DNA from: Agmasoma carcini (nom. nud.)
Taxonomy: Eukaryota; Microsporidia; Thelohaniidae
Assembly (NCBI GenBank): GCA_029232285.1
Contig: JAOXFI010000011.1
Span: 43,257-107,256, forward strand
Direction of reading: 5' to 3'
Length of the DNA stretch: 64,000 bases
A program made the translations under genes and the position numbers. A model generated the notes under the pieces. It saw only the letters and a program-made list of their open reading frames with translations. It searched no databases and had not been told where the DNA came from. Positions 1 to 8,805 of the stretch are shown piece after piece. The first letter of the stretch is position 1. Each line of letters begins with the position of its first letter.

Positions 1-101
1 ACTACCACCCTTCCTTTATATTCTTTACATTCATACATTATCAACCTTTAGTTACTGCTTCTACTATTAACCTAATCAAAATAAACAAATATTTTTTCAC
101 C

Positions 102-788
102 ATGTACAACGTAATACTTCCCACATACAATGAAGCTCAAAACATTGTACCTATGCTTCATATGCTATCAAGTACATTTAAAAGAATGAATGTCAACTAT
201 TCTATCATAGTTATTGATGATAACAGTCCTGATAACACTTATGGTATAGCTTTAGATCAAAACTTAGATAATGTTATTGTTTTAAGAAGAAAGTCTAAAC
301 TAGGCTTAGGTTCTGCTTATCTATTTGGGTTACAACACTGTAAGTATGAATATACATTCCTTATTGATTCTGATCTTCAACATAGCCCATTTGATGTTGA
401 AAGATTTGCCTCTGTAATCAATAATAAAAAATGTGATATTGTCATAGGAACAAGATATTGTGGTAAAATTAAGACTAGTTTTATAAGAAAATTGATATCT
501 TCAGGTGCTAACACCTTAGCAAGGCATGTTTTAAGCTTAAAATCAACTGATTTGACTAGTTCTTTTAGATTGTATAAGACTGAAATTATGAAAAAAATAT
601 TTCCTAAAATTCAATGCAAAGGTTATGGTTTTCAGATGGAGATTATAGCAAGATGTGAATATGAAGGTTATAAGATTGAAGAATGTCCTATTACATTTTA
701 TAATAGAGTTGCTGGTGTATCAAAATTATGCAATGATGAAATTTATAGGTTTTTAGTGTGTTTGGTGTATTTATTTTTAACTTTATAA
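102..788 (+). CDS. DPM1: Dolichol-phosphate mannosyltransferase catalytic subunit
   Basis: This is a 228-residue GT2-family glycosyltransferase. The family transfers mannose from GDP-mannose to dolichyl phosphate at the ER membrane, supplying N-glycan, O-mannose and GPI synthesis. Visible motifs are the opening VILPTYNEAQNI (residues 4-15), DDNSPDN (39-45), the metal-binding block DSDLQHSP (89-96, a variant of the usual DADLSHHP), GTRY (116-119), DLTSSFRLYK (150-159), the GYGFQMEI block (174-181), and ECPITF..R..G.SKL near the C-terminus. The length matches the soluble human-type enzyme (about 260) better than the yeast type, which has a C-terminal anchor. The last ~15 residues are hydrophobic but too short to be a clear membrane helix. 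The ATG follows a TTCACC sequence. The function is confident; how it attaches to the membrane is not known. Confidence 0.93.
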   Translation: MYNVILPTYNEAQNIVPMLHMLSSTFKRMNVNYSIIVIDDNSPDNTYGIALDQNLDNVIVLRRKSKLGLGSAYLFGLQHCKYEYTFLIDSDLQHSPFDVERFASVINNKKCDIVIGTRYCGKIKTSFIRKLISSGANTLARHVLSLKSTDLTSSFRLYKTEIMKKIFPKIQCKGYGFQMEIIARCEYEGYKIEECPITFYNRVAGVSKLCNDEIYRFLVCLVYLFLTL

Positions 789-891
789 TAAAAGAATGAT
801 TTAATTTAATTTTTTTAATAATAGAAATATATTAGGTTAACATTAAAATATATTAGACTAACACTAAAATATATATAACAAAAATATAATT

Positions 892-1227
892 TTATTTTTC
901 AATATTTTGTAATGAAATAAGACCTTTTATCCCATTAATATGATTTGCAACCTTATCAAATTCGTTTGATTCTAAATTTAGTTGAGACCCCCGAGTCCCC
1001 AACAAGCTTAGTATGTCATTACAAGTTTGTTTAATGTTATTTACATTTGTTATATTTAGATTTTCATTTATTTGTTTTTCAAAGTTATTGAAATATTTTT
1101 TAAATTGCTCATCCTTATCTAATTTTTTGTATTCATCAGTTGTTTTAAATTCATTATGATATTTCTTTATTTTATTATTAAGATTTTGACTAACTGACAA
1201 TATAAAAGTCAAGAGGAGAAGGTTCAT
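892..1227 (-). CDS. Small predicted secreted protein, unknown function
   Basis: This is a 111-residue protein if translation starts at the ATG ending at 1227. The frame stays open upstream into the minisatellite, but that extension is low-complexity and the ATG at 1227 gives a good signal peptide (MNLLLLTFILSVSQ). The mature part is hydrophilic, Asn/Lys-rich and probably helical, with a single Cys. A run of A residues sits upstream of the start. No family is recognised. It lies tail-to-tail with DPM1 and downstream of the NAA50-like gene on the same strand, separated from that gene by a tandem repeat. It could be exported or sit in the spore wall; this rests only on the signal peptide. Confidence 0.55.
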   Translation of the reverse strand: MNLLLLTFILSVSQNLNNKIKKYHNEFKTTDEYKKLDKDEQFKKYFNNFEKQINENLNITNVNNIKQTCNDILSLLGTRGSQLNLESNEFDKVANHINGIKGLISLQNIEK

Positions 1228-1334
1228 ACAATTTTTTGACCTTTTTTTTAAAAGTAATAAAGGAGAATTAAAGGGAAAAGGAATTTGTAAATTGGCTATG
1301 ACAATGACTGGTATGACTATGACTATGACAATGA

Positions 1335-1556
1335 ATGACTGAACACGACTAACCATCTGACCACGACTAATCACGACTAACCATCTGACCACGACTGACC
1401 ACGACTGATCACGACTGATCACGACTGATCACGACTAACCATCTGACCACGACTGACCACGACTGATCACGATTAACCACGACTGATCACGACTAACCAT
1501 CTGACCACGACTGACCATCTGACCACGACTGACCATCTGACTAACCTGATCTGACA
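1335..1556. repeat. Minisatellite with CACGACTGAC-type units
   Basis: About 220 bp of imperfect tandem units combine CACGACTGAC, CACGACTGATCA and CACGACTAACCATCTGAC. It is much richer in C and G than its surroundings. It lies 5' of the small secreted gene and 3' of the NAA50-like gene, both on the minus strand. The in-frame extension of the upstream ORF across it is probably incidental. Confidence 0.9.
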
Positions 1557-1569
1557 TAACCAACATAAA

Positions 1570-2007
1570 CTAAAGATCGTCATTCTCCATATAATAAGCA
1601 TTTGTTCTATCCAAATAAACATTTTCTATTGTACTTTTAATCTTAAATCCAAAATTTTCATATAATTTTATAGCTTTATGATTTTCTGTTGAGACAAATA
1701 AAGAAATCTTTTTAATATTTTTCTTTTTACATTCATCAATGCTTCTCCTTATTAATTCAGTACCAATTCCTAAATTTCTATAATTTATGCAAACGCATAA
1801 AACTTCAATAAAAAATTTATCTTTTATACAGTTAAAGATAAAACCAACTATTTTTTTATTATAAAGACAAATAAAATTTATATTTTTGTTTAGTTTAAGA
1901 TTTAAACATTCATATAAATAAGATTTAGTGTCATCAAAATAGAATTGTTCCATTATTTTGACTTCTATTAAATCTTTTGGTTTCATTTTTCTATATTTTA
2001 GATTCAT
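1570..2007 (-). CDS. GNAT N-acetyltransferase, NAA50-like
   Basis: This is a 145-residue single-domain GNAT acetyltransferase. The acetyl-CoA loop is RNLGIG (77-82), which fits the Q/R-x-x-G-x-G/A signature. It is followed by the motif-B region LFVSTENHKAIKLYENFGF (103-121), and the C-terminal strand ends STIENVYLDRTNAYYM. The MKPKDL opening and the N-(Y)Y near the end resemble NAA50/NAA60-type N-terminal acetyltransferases, which modify Met-starting proteins co-translationally at the ribosome. Other N-acetyltransferases such as NAA10 or RimI-type cannot be excluded by eye. A second possible start is Met8, immediately before KPKDL, where NAA50 proteins normally begin. It is convergent with nothing and divergent from the Asn-rich gene at 2169. 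Confidence 0.75.
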   Translation of the reverse strand: MNLKYRKMKPKDLIEVKIMEQFYFDDTKSYLYECLNLKLNKNINFICLYNKKIVGFIFNCIKDKFFIEVLCVCINYRNLGIGTELIRRSIDECKKKNIKKISLFVSTENHKAIKLYENFGFKIKSTIENVYLDRTNAYYMENDDL

Positions 2008-2168
2008 TTATGCAAAAGATTATTTTTTTTATTATGACTTAAAATTTAATAAAATTTATGCAATATTAGTAACATGACTAACTAACTAACGCATAACTTT
2101 CATCTATGAAAAATTCTAGAATCTTTTAGAATAAATATAAAATTTAAGTAAAATTTTTTTGTTTACAA

Positions 2169-3617
2169 ATGTATCAGAAGAAGAAAAAGAAGGTATGCTT
2201 TGACCAGTCATCTAATGAGTTATATGTGATACCTAAGGATAGTTCAGTTAATGAAACATGGATAGATAGCTATATAGATTATTCTAAAGAGATATATATG
2301 CTTATAGGACCAAAGGAGTACCAACATAAGGATATTAAAGAAGTGTTAAGATTAAAGGAATTAAAAGGTAGATTGAATTACATACCTTTTGGGGAGCTTA
2401 AGAACTCTGAAACAAAGAAATTCACAGAAGAAGAAAGAAAAGAGCATTATATTATGATAGAAGACTATTTATATAATATTGAGAGCCATAGCACCTTAAT
2501 TGATGAGGATGGATTGGAAATGGAATATAATAGTGATTTATCAAGCTCATCTATTTTATATGACTATAGTAGTAAGACGAGTGATTGTATTGATGATAAT
2601 GTAGATATTAGATATATAAAGAACAATATTGATGATAGTTTAGATGTTACAAATCTAAATAATAGTATTAATGATAGTTTAGATGTTACAAATCTAAATA
2701 ATAGTATTGATGATAGTTTAGATTCTACGTATATAATTGAAAAAAATAATAATGATAAGTGTAGTAATAAGGCGAGTGATGATAAATATAGCAGTAAAAT
2801 AATAGATAATAAATATAACAGTGATAACTATAGTAGTAAGACGAGTGATAATAAGTATATTAATGATGATATTTCATATATTAATAACTATAGTAGTAAG
2901 ACGAATGATAATAATCATATTAATAATACATGTAATGATAATAGTTATATAAATAATACATGTAATGATAATAATCTAATTAATAATACATGTAATGATA
3001 AAATATCAAATTATGATAATATTAAAAATACAACAAATAATAATGAAATAAATCAATGTAAATATACAGAAAAGGTCTCTAATGAAACATCTTCAATTGA
3101 AAACACAGGAGAATCAAATTATGATGGTTTTTATATAAACAAAAATATTTTAGAACCAAAAGTACAAAATATTGATCTAAACAATGTTAAAAATTCAATA
3201 CCACCATCTGATGCATGCATAAATAATGTAAATTCTAAAACTAACTTAAATGATGAAATTGGATTGATGGATTCGCATAAAAATTTAAGTGTTAAAGATA
3301 AAATTAAAATGTTTGAGTCAAAAAATAACAAAGAAATTGTTTTTATTGATGAAAACGAACAAATAAGTTCAATTGATAAGGAAAAAGGTGAAGTTTTAAA
3401 AAAAACAATTGATGAAAGTGATAATTTAAATATTTCAAGTTCAATTGATCAAGAAAAAAATGAAGTTTTTAAAAAAGTGATTGATAAAAATATTTTTGAA
3501 AATCTTCAAATTGAATTTGATGAAACTAATAAAATGAAAAATGAAATTCATCACTTAAATAAACTTAGAAATAATCCTTTCATAATGAAAGACATTGAAA
3601 AGAGAGAAAGTAAATAA
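2169..3617 (+). CDS. Asn/Asp/Ser-rich hypothetical protein with short repeats
   Basis: This is a 482-residue protein with no recognised domain. The first ~110 residues look folded, with a basic start (MYQKKKKKVCF) and mixed acidic and aromatic residues. Residues ~115-320 are low-complexity Asn/Asp/Ser/Tyr with repeats: DDSLDVTNLNNSI occurs two to three times, and short SSKTSDNKYI and INNTCNDN units recur. The last ~150 residues are charged and probably coiled. There is no signal peptide or membrane segment. The start ATG follows an AAATTTTTTTG stretch typical of genes in this window. The repeats are encoded by near-identical DNA, so the length probably varies between strains. It is intact over 1.4 kb and therefore probably expressed; the role is unknown. 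Confidence 0.7.
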   Translation: MYQKKKKKVCFDQSSNELYVIPKDSSVNETWIDSYIDYSKEIYMLIGPKEYQHKDIKEVLRLKELKGRLNYIPFGELKNSETKKFTEEERKEHYIMIEDYLYNIESHSTLIDEDGLEMEYNSDLSSSSILYDYSSKTSDCIDDNVDIRYIKNNIDDSLDVTNLNNSINDSLDVTNLNNSIDDSLDSTYIIEKNNNDKCSNKASDDKYSSKIIDNKYNSDNYSSKTSDNKYINDDISYINNYSSKTNDNNHINNTCNDNSYINNTCNDNNLINNTCNDKISNYDNIKNTTNNNEINQCKYTEKVSNETSSIENTGESNYDGFYINKNILEPKVQNIDLNNVKNSIPPSDACINNVNSKTNLNDEIGLMDSHKNLSVKDKIKMFESKNNKEIVFIDENEQISSIDKEKGEVLKKTIDESDNLNISSSIDQEKNEVFKKVIDKNIFENLQIEFDETNKMKNEIHHLNKLRNNPFIMKDIEKRESK

Positions 3618-3673
3618 AATTATATTCATTTTTTATATTTTATTACAGGGTTGGTGTTTTATATAAATTATTT

Positions 3674-4649
3674 GGTACTCTTCTATAGAACTTGTTTTCG
3701 GGCATAGAGCTAGAAGATGGGATCTTAACATTAATAAATGAATTAATTGATTGTGAAAGAACTTTTTTTAAATAACTGGTAAAAGTCAATATTTTTGTTG
3801 AAAAATGTATTTTTTGAAAGAGTGTAAGACGTTAAAGTCGAAAAAACACTAAATAACATGGTATTAAGATACAATATATGTTTTAAAGAATATAAGATAA
3901 ATGAATATTTCAACATCAATTTCCCAAAAATAAAAAACAACAAAATTGTATTGTCCACATATTTATATGCATATAAAACACTAAATTGGTCAACTGTTGC
4001 TCAATTAAACATAAACGAAAAGAAACTTATATAAAACTTAAAAACATTTTTATTGAAGCAATTAGTGATATTGTTGGACAAAGAGATAAGATTGGGAGGA
4101 CAGTACAAATCGATGAAACAGCATGCTGGCGAAGAAAGTATATTTTTAACCCCACAACTATGAAGACCGAAATAGAGGATACTAAATAGATTATTGGCGC
4201 AATATGTGAAATCACAAAAGAAATAAGACTTGAAGTTTTACCAGAAAAATCAATTAAAACTTTTAAAATGTTTGTTAAAAATTACATAATGAATGACACC
4301 TTAATCAAAACGGTTGGATTTCCATCTTATCCTGCAGCTGTTAAAATTCTGGATGTCGACATAGTATAATTAACCACAATAAGGGTTTTAGGAACAAGAG
4401 AGGAGAATATACGAATATTATAGAAAGTGTATGGTCGGGTCTTAAGATTGAGCTAAAATCAAGAAAAAGTGTGTCGTATGATAATCTAAGTAATTTTGTA
4501 AAGGAAATGTGAATTGATGAATATCGTGAGGAAACAAAAAATCAATCTTGTTGTGATAAGTTGTTTTTAAAAACTATTAAAAAAATTTATGATTATTTCT
4601 ATAATAATAAAAATGGTAAAAATTTCACCGGAGTTTTATACAGAATTCC
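3674..4649 (+). mobile_element. Decayed ISXO2/Merlin-type DNA transposon, copy 1
   Basis: A ~976 bp element is bounded by imperfect inverted ends (GGTACTCTTCTATAGAAC on the left; the reverse complement of the right end reads GGAATTCTGTATAAAACTCC). Inside is a broken transposase. Around 4100-4190 it encodes QIDETACWRRKY, the first Asp block of ISXO2-like DDE transposases. After a stop it continues with IIGAICEITKEIRLEVL, and near 4430-4500 with KIELKSRKSVSYDNLSNFV. Several stops and frame changes make it non-functional. The same element occurs inverted at 46,300-47,266, at nearly equal length (967 bp), and another relic of this subfamily lies near 59,000-59,790. Confidence 0.85.
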
Positions 4650-5490
4650 TTTTTAACCTGTATAACTTTTCTTTAAGGAAATTTTTTAAACCATCTTTAA
4701 AAAATTACATTGTTTATGACTGAGTACCTGGATCTAATGTTGTAAGATTAAGATTGTTTGTTTAAATATATAAAAGTTTAGGTTTGATGAGTCATCTGCA
4801 AGCTATTTAATGTTTTATTAAAATATTTTTTTCTGAAAGTATGAATATTAACAAGTTTAAAAAGGTGTAGGTTTATACTTGAGATGTCTAAATAAAAATT
4901 TTATCAACTGTTTTAGAACTTTCATAATTATATACAGCTAAGTTTTAATTTACTTAGACCAATTCTGACATTGATCCGAAAATGTTTAAACTTAACTACA
5001 CAATTCAAAAGACGGTTTAATATACCAAGATTACACATTAAATAAAGGAATAGTGTTATTAAATTTAAGATTAAATCAAGTGTATAAATTGTTTTTTAAC
5101 ACCGATTTTTCATTAAAAGTAACAAATGAAGCCATTGAAATATTTTATCTTTTAATATTATAACGCTTCTGGCTTGACAAGGTTATTTTTAAGTAGTTTA
5201 TATAAATGCCATGATTTGTGATATATCAAAATAATTAATTAAAAGGTTTTAACACTAAATTATATTTATAATGAAATATTAAATACATAAGTCTAATATT
5301 CCAGATAATCTTTAAAAATATGATTTCTAAAATGTAAAATGGCATGAAAGAGTTACTAAAGCGAATGGTGGACCAACAAAATATTAAATAAGACTTTTCT
5401 GGGTAATTGATTTTTCCCGGTAAATTACTCTTTTGTAATATACTTGATAAAACAAAAGACGGCACGCTATGAAAATTTTTAATTAAATAA
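4650..5490. other. AT-rich intergenic DNA without a recognisable gene
   Basis: About 840 bp lie between two transposon relics. Only short ORFs are present, the longest being 76 codons on the minus strand at 5235-5465, and none looks conserved. It may hold further eroded transposon sequence, but I could not assign any of it. Confidence 0.5.
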
Positions 5491-5499
5491 AAAAAATCA

Positions 5500-6250
5500 A
5501 AACCTCTTCTAATGATTAAGCATTTTGCTATGATTTATACTAAAAAACTTGTGTTCTAGTGGATTGTAAACACTTGCCTGTTTTTATATATTTTGGTTTT
5601 TTCATTATGACAATATTTTGAGTATGAGTGAAACTTGAAGGATCAACAAAGTTAACACTATGATTAAATATGCGATGAATCAGACCAAGATGAGTGTATA
5701 TTTCGGAATATTGATCATCAGAATGGGGTTCAGTCCCCTCTTTACAGATACGTCTGATAATAGATAAAATGGTCAGTACACCCCTGTCGAAAACATGTTA
5801 CATGTATACTTTGGTAGGTATGAATCATGTATCGAATAAATCGAACACCTATACATTATTATTCTGATACCTGCCTCTATGATTTTTTTTATTTTGTGTT
5901 TAAATCGACTTTCATCAATCTAATAAACCTTGTATTATAGGATCTATATTGAAGTATTTCATACATCTTGAATTAAACTTTTTTATATTTAAATTTCTTT
6001 TTTGATAATCTAATTAAATTGACAACTGTTGTATCATTTAACCAAAAAATAATTATTTTTAATATAATAGTAAAAGATTTATCAAGGTTTCAAAAATATT
6101 TTAAAGTTAGAACTGTTTTTTTAGAAATCTAAAAGCCTTTTTACGTTTGTGGTATAATTTGAAATTATACACGGGACGCAACAGATTGGGTATAAATGAT
6201 TATTCTTTAATACACCCAAATATTATAGAAATATGATTTAATCATTGTTA
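5500..6250 (-). mobile_element. Decayed ISXO2/Merlin-type transposase, second subtype
   Basis: Read on the minus strand, this stretch contains broken pieces of an ISXO2-like DDE transposase. From high to low coordinate, there is an IDESRFKHK block near 5920 (the first catalytic Asp region, usually VEIDES/T-K/R-F). Further on come HLGLIHRIFNHSVNFVDPSS and THTQNIV near 5610-5680, matching the family's VNHS..FVDP...HTQ.IE segment. Stops and frame changes separate the blocks. The subtype differs from the DETACWRRK subtype at 3674. Exact ends were not found. Confidence 0.7.
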
Positions 6251-6616
6251 ATATTTAGAATGAGTTGATATTAGTTAAAAATAAACAATTCAATGGTATT
6301 AAATGATATCAAAGTTTATCACAAAAATATTTTAAGGTTGACCTATTTTTACACCATTTCATAATCAGACAGAATATGTATAACGATTAATTTTTATGCA
6401 TTTCATGTATATTTCCAACACTATATGCAGTAACATTTTGGAATGTTTAAAGTTAATACTATGTGTGTTTGAAGGTTGTTATTCTATTGGAAACAATTTA
6501 TATGTAAATACAAGGTTTGCTTGTTCTAAAGCCAATAATATTGATAAATATTTTGCTCAATTTAATTTTTTTTATAAATATATGTTGTGCATAAATAAAA
6601 TATTTATTTTTTATGC

Positions 6617-7075
6617 ATGCATAGAAAAAAAACAATTCTTAACCCAAATCCAGTTGAAGAACATCTAAATTATTTAATAAGTAATTTTTCAACAATTTTA
6701 AAGAATTTAAGGATTGTTTTAACTTTAATTGAACCTAATGACGTGATTTTACAATTTGAAAATCCTTTTGAAAAATTTTTTATTTATGGGAAAAAAGATG
6801 AATCTTTAAGTTTTATATTTTTACAATATAAAATAGAATTTATAAAAATAACTAACTTAAATAATTTAAAAAAGGGAGTTTCTAATAAAATAATTTTGAA
6901 TATGGTGGATGATCCAATTTATTGCATAAATAAAATAAGAAAAATGCATAAAAATATGAAAATTATTATTTTTACAGAAAAAAATATAAAAATGAAAATT
7001 GAAAATATTTTTGTATTTCAAAGGAATAAATTTACACTTAAACAAATGAAAATTCATTGTAAAAAGTTTAGTTAG
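6617..7075 (+). CDS. Hypothetical protein, Phe/Lys/Asn-rich
   Basis: This is a 152-residue ORF from an ATG that follows ATTTATTTTTT. The sequence is strongly biased to Ile, Lys, Phe and Asn, with a predicted mix of strands and helices. No motif, signal peptide or clear membrane helix is seen. An overlapping ORF in another frame (6396-6668) is less convincing. The gene sits at the edge of transposon relics and upstream of the MADS-box gene, so it may be a lineage-specific gene or a chance ORF in AT-rich DNA. The open length and an N-terminal half of ordinary composition favour a real gene. Confidence 0.45.
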   Translation: MHRKKTILNPNPVEEHLNYLISNFSTILKNLRIVLTLIEPNDVILQFENPFEKFFIYGKKDESLSFIFLQYKIEFIKITNLNNLKKGVSNKIILNMVDDPIYCINKIRKMHKNMKIIIFTEKNIKMKIENIFVFQRNKFTLKQMKIHCKKFS

Positions 7076-7526
7076 TTAATAAAAAGTAAAATTATGCAAA
7101 ATTATATTTATTAAAAAATTATGTATTAAAGTATTTCATAATTTTATATTTATTAAAAATGCATAAAAAATATGTATTAAAGTATTTCACATATTTTTAT
7201 CTATATAAAAATTTTTAGTACCTGTCAACTTTGACACTAGATTTACAAAATATAGAACAAATAATTTATGACATTTAGTCAAGCTATTTGTTTGGATACT
7301 TGAATTTAGTATTTTACTATTAACTAAATACGTGACTGGCTATTGAATGTTCAAAAAAGGAGGTAAAATAAATAAATTATCCAATTGTTATTATTTAAAT
7401 AATAATCGAATAAAACTAACTAACTAACTAATCTGACTAACTAACAAGTCAAATAACTAACTAACCAATCAACTAAATATCTATTAAAAATTTTACATAT
7501 AAATTATGGTTTTTTAAATTTACCCC
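7076..7526. other. Intergenic spacer with GACTAACTAA repeats
   Basis: The spacer is AT-rich. Around 7105-7190 there is a short duplicated motif (TGTATTAAAGTATTTCA). From 7420 to 7475 there are degenerate ACTAACTAACTAA and GACTAACTAAC units. The final bases before the MADS-box start read TTTACCCC, the CCC-type start signal seen elsewhere in the window. Confidence 0.6.
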
Positions 7527-7883
7527 ATGCCCCATGAATTCTACAGCGAGTCCGACTTTTATGGTACAAAGCATAAAACAATCAATAAGCAGCGCTTTGA
7601 TTATATTTTGAACAAGAAAAAACGATCAGTGACTTTTAGTAAAAGAAAGAAAGGTATAATGAAAAAGGCATATGAGCTGAGTATGTTAACAGGTGCTGAA
7701 GTTATAGTTGTAGCTGCAACTGAGAGCGGACATGTTTATACCTTTGCTACTGATAGGTTGAAGCCTGTTCTATGTGACCAGGAGAATACGATTCAGGATT
7801 GTCTTCAGAAAAATTACAAGTTGACTTTAAATTGTGATTCTGAAGAAAAAGATTATAATTATTTTAATGAAAATGGATTATGA
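7527..7883 (+). CDS. MADS-box transcription factor, SRF/MCM1 type
   Basis: This is a 118-residue DNA-binding protein. The MADS box covers residues ~22-80, with the canonical core KKRSVTFSKRKKGIMKKAYELSMLTGAEV (residues 31-59) followed by the beta-strand segment VIVVAATESGHVYTFAT. The wording KKAYELSMLTG and VAATESGHVYTFAT is that of the SRF/MCM1 (type I) class, not the MEF2 class. The family binds CArG-type sites as dimers and recruits partner factors. The N-terminus (20 residues) and C-terminus (38 acidic residues) are short, as expected in a reduced genome. The ATG directly follows ACCCC. It is confidently a MADS factor; one-to-one orthology with yeast Mcm1 is likely but not proven. Confidence 0.95.
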   Translation: MPHEFYSESDFYGTKHKTINKQRFDYILNKKKRSVTFSKRKKGIMKKAYELSMLTGAEVIVVAATESGHVYTFATDRLKPVLCDQENTIQDCLQKNYKLTLNCDSEEKDYNYFNENGL

Positions 7884-7921
7884 AAATTTTAATTATTTTA
7901 TATTTATATATATTGATTTTC

Positions 7922-8056
7922 AGGTTAGTCAGTTAGTCAGGTTAGTCAGTTAGTCAGGTTAGTCAGGTTAGTCAGTTAGTCAGTTAGTCAGGTTAGTTAG
8001 TTAGTCAGGTTAGTAAGATTAGCCATATCAAGGTTAGTCATACCAAGGTTAGCTAG
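7922..8056. repeat. Minisatellite of GGTTAGTCAGTTAGTCA units
   Basis: About 135 bp of tandem GGTTAGTCAGTTAGTC units decay at the 3' side into ACCAAGGTTAG. It lies directly downstream of the MADS-box gene. It is the reverse-complement theme of the GACTAA repeats found at 7420, 10,712 and within 1335-1556. Confidence 0.9.
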
Positions 8057-8161
8057 ATCAAAGTTCGTTACAAAATCTGTTTTCCTATACTTTTAGTTAA
8101 ACTTAAGTAATATTTTAAACAAATACTTTTATTAAATTTTCAATATTTTTATCCCTCCCCA

Positions 8162-8446
8162 ATGTTAACAGGGATTATAACAAAAGATGATGTATTTTTA
8201 TCTGAAGAGGCTAATCCATTGATACAAAACCTTATTCAGAGTGTTATCTCCATTGGTAAGAACACATACGGATCACAGGTCAATTTTATAAGGCTACATC
8301 CTTATGTTGTGTCTATCATGAACACACTTTCAGATGTTATAATTTTTAAAGTAAGTGATAAGGAAGAGGATTTGACTGGTGTTTATGAAAATTATAGTAA
8401 ATTGAAGGCAATTGGTGATTTAAAGCAAATAAAATTGTTTTTATAG
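8162..8446 (+). CDS. Small conserved-looking protein, possible roadblock/LC7 fold
   Basis: This is a 94-residue ORF whose ATG follows CCCTCCCCA, the CCC-type start signal. Its composition is balanced, unlike the Asn-rich ORFs, and it is probably an alpha/beta protein. The middle reads PLIQNLIQSVISIGKNTYGSQVNF, followed by RLHPYVVSIM and a strand DVIIFKVSD. This pattern of a helix, then strands ending in a hydrophobic VIIFKV strand, resembles roadblock/LC7 (dynein light chain, Ragulator) domains. The resemblance is weak and by eye only. There is no signal peptide or membrane helix. It is a likely real gene; its function is unassigned. Confidence 0.6.
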   Translation: MLTGIITKDDVFLSEEANPLIQNLIQSVISIGKNTYGSQVNFIRLHPYVVSIMNTLSDVIIFKVSDKEEDLTGVYENYSKLKAIGDLKQIKLFL

Positions 8447-8805
8447 TTAAAATATAGATTAGTTAGTAATATTATGGATTGTAGCACATCACAAGGTCTG
8501 ATTAGTTGATAATCGTACACTAGATGGACTAATTATATATTTATAAGTTATATTCTTAAATTCCCTTAACAAATAAAAACTTATAAATATGACATCAAAC
8601 TTTTATAGATTTGTTATATTTATAAAGAAAAAGCATATCACTTTTAATTAACATTTTATAGGTCATAATTAGTACAAAAAATTTAAAAAACGCGTAAAAT
8701 TAATTTGATAACTTCATATGGTCAACGTATCACTCCAAATATCTTCTTTCTTAAGTTTTAACCATCTTGAAACTATGTTATATTTATTTTTTTTAACAAA
8801 CCCTT
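8447..8805. other. Intergenic region, promoter of the Med15-like gene
   Basis: This 359 bp AT-rich spacer has no ORF of note. A TTAGTTAGT motif directly follows the preceding stop. TATTTATTTTTTTTAACAAACCC lies just before the next start and fits the CCC-type start region. Confidence 0.5.

Noticed and set aside
892..1422. 176-codon version of the small secreted gene extending into the minisatellite
   Set aside because: The extra 65 residues come from the tandem repeat and begin without a normal ATG context; the internal ATG gives a clean signal peptide.
6396..6668. 90-codon ORF overlapping the 6,617 gene
   Set aside because: No features, overlaps a better ORF in another frame, and starts inside relic sequence.
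7922..8056. Telomere-like TTAGTC repeat
   Set aside because: The unit is GGTTAGTCAGTTAGTC, irregular, and internal between genes; not a TTAGG-type telomere.
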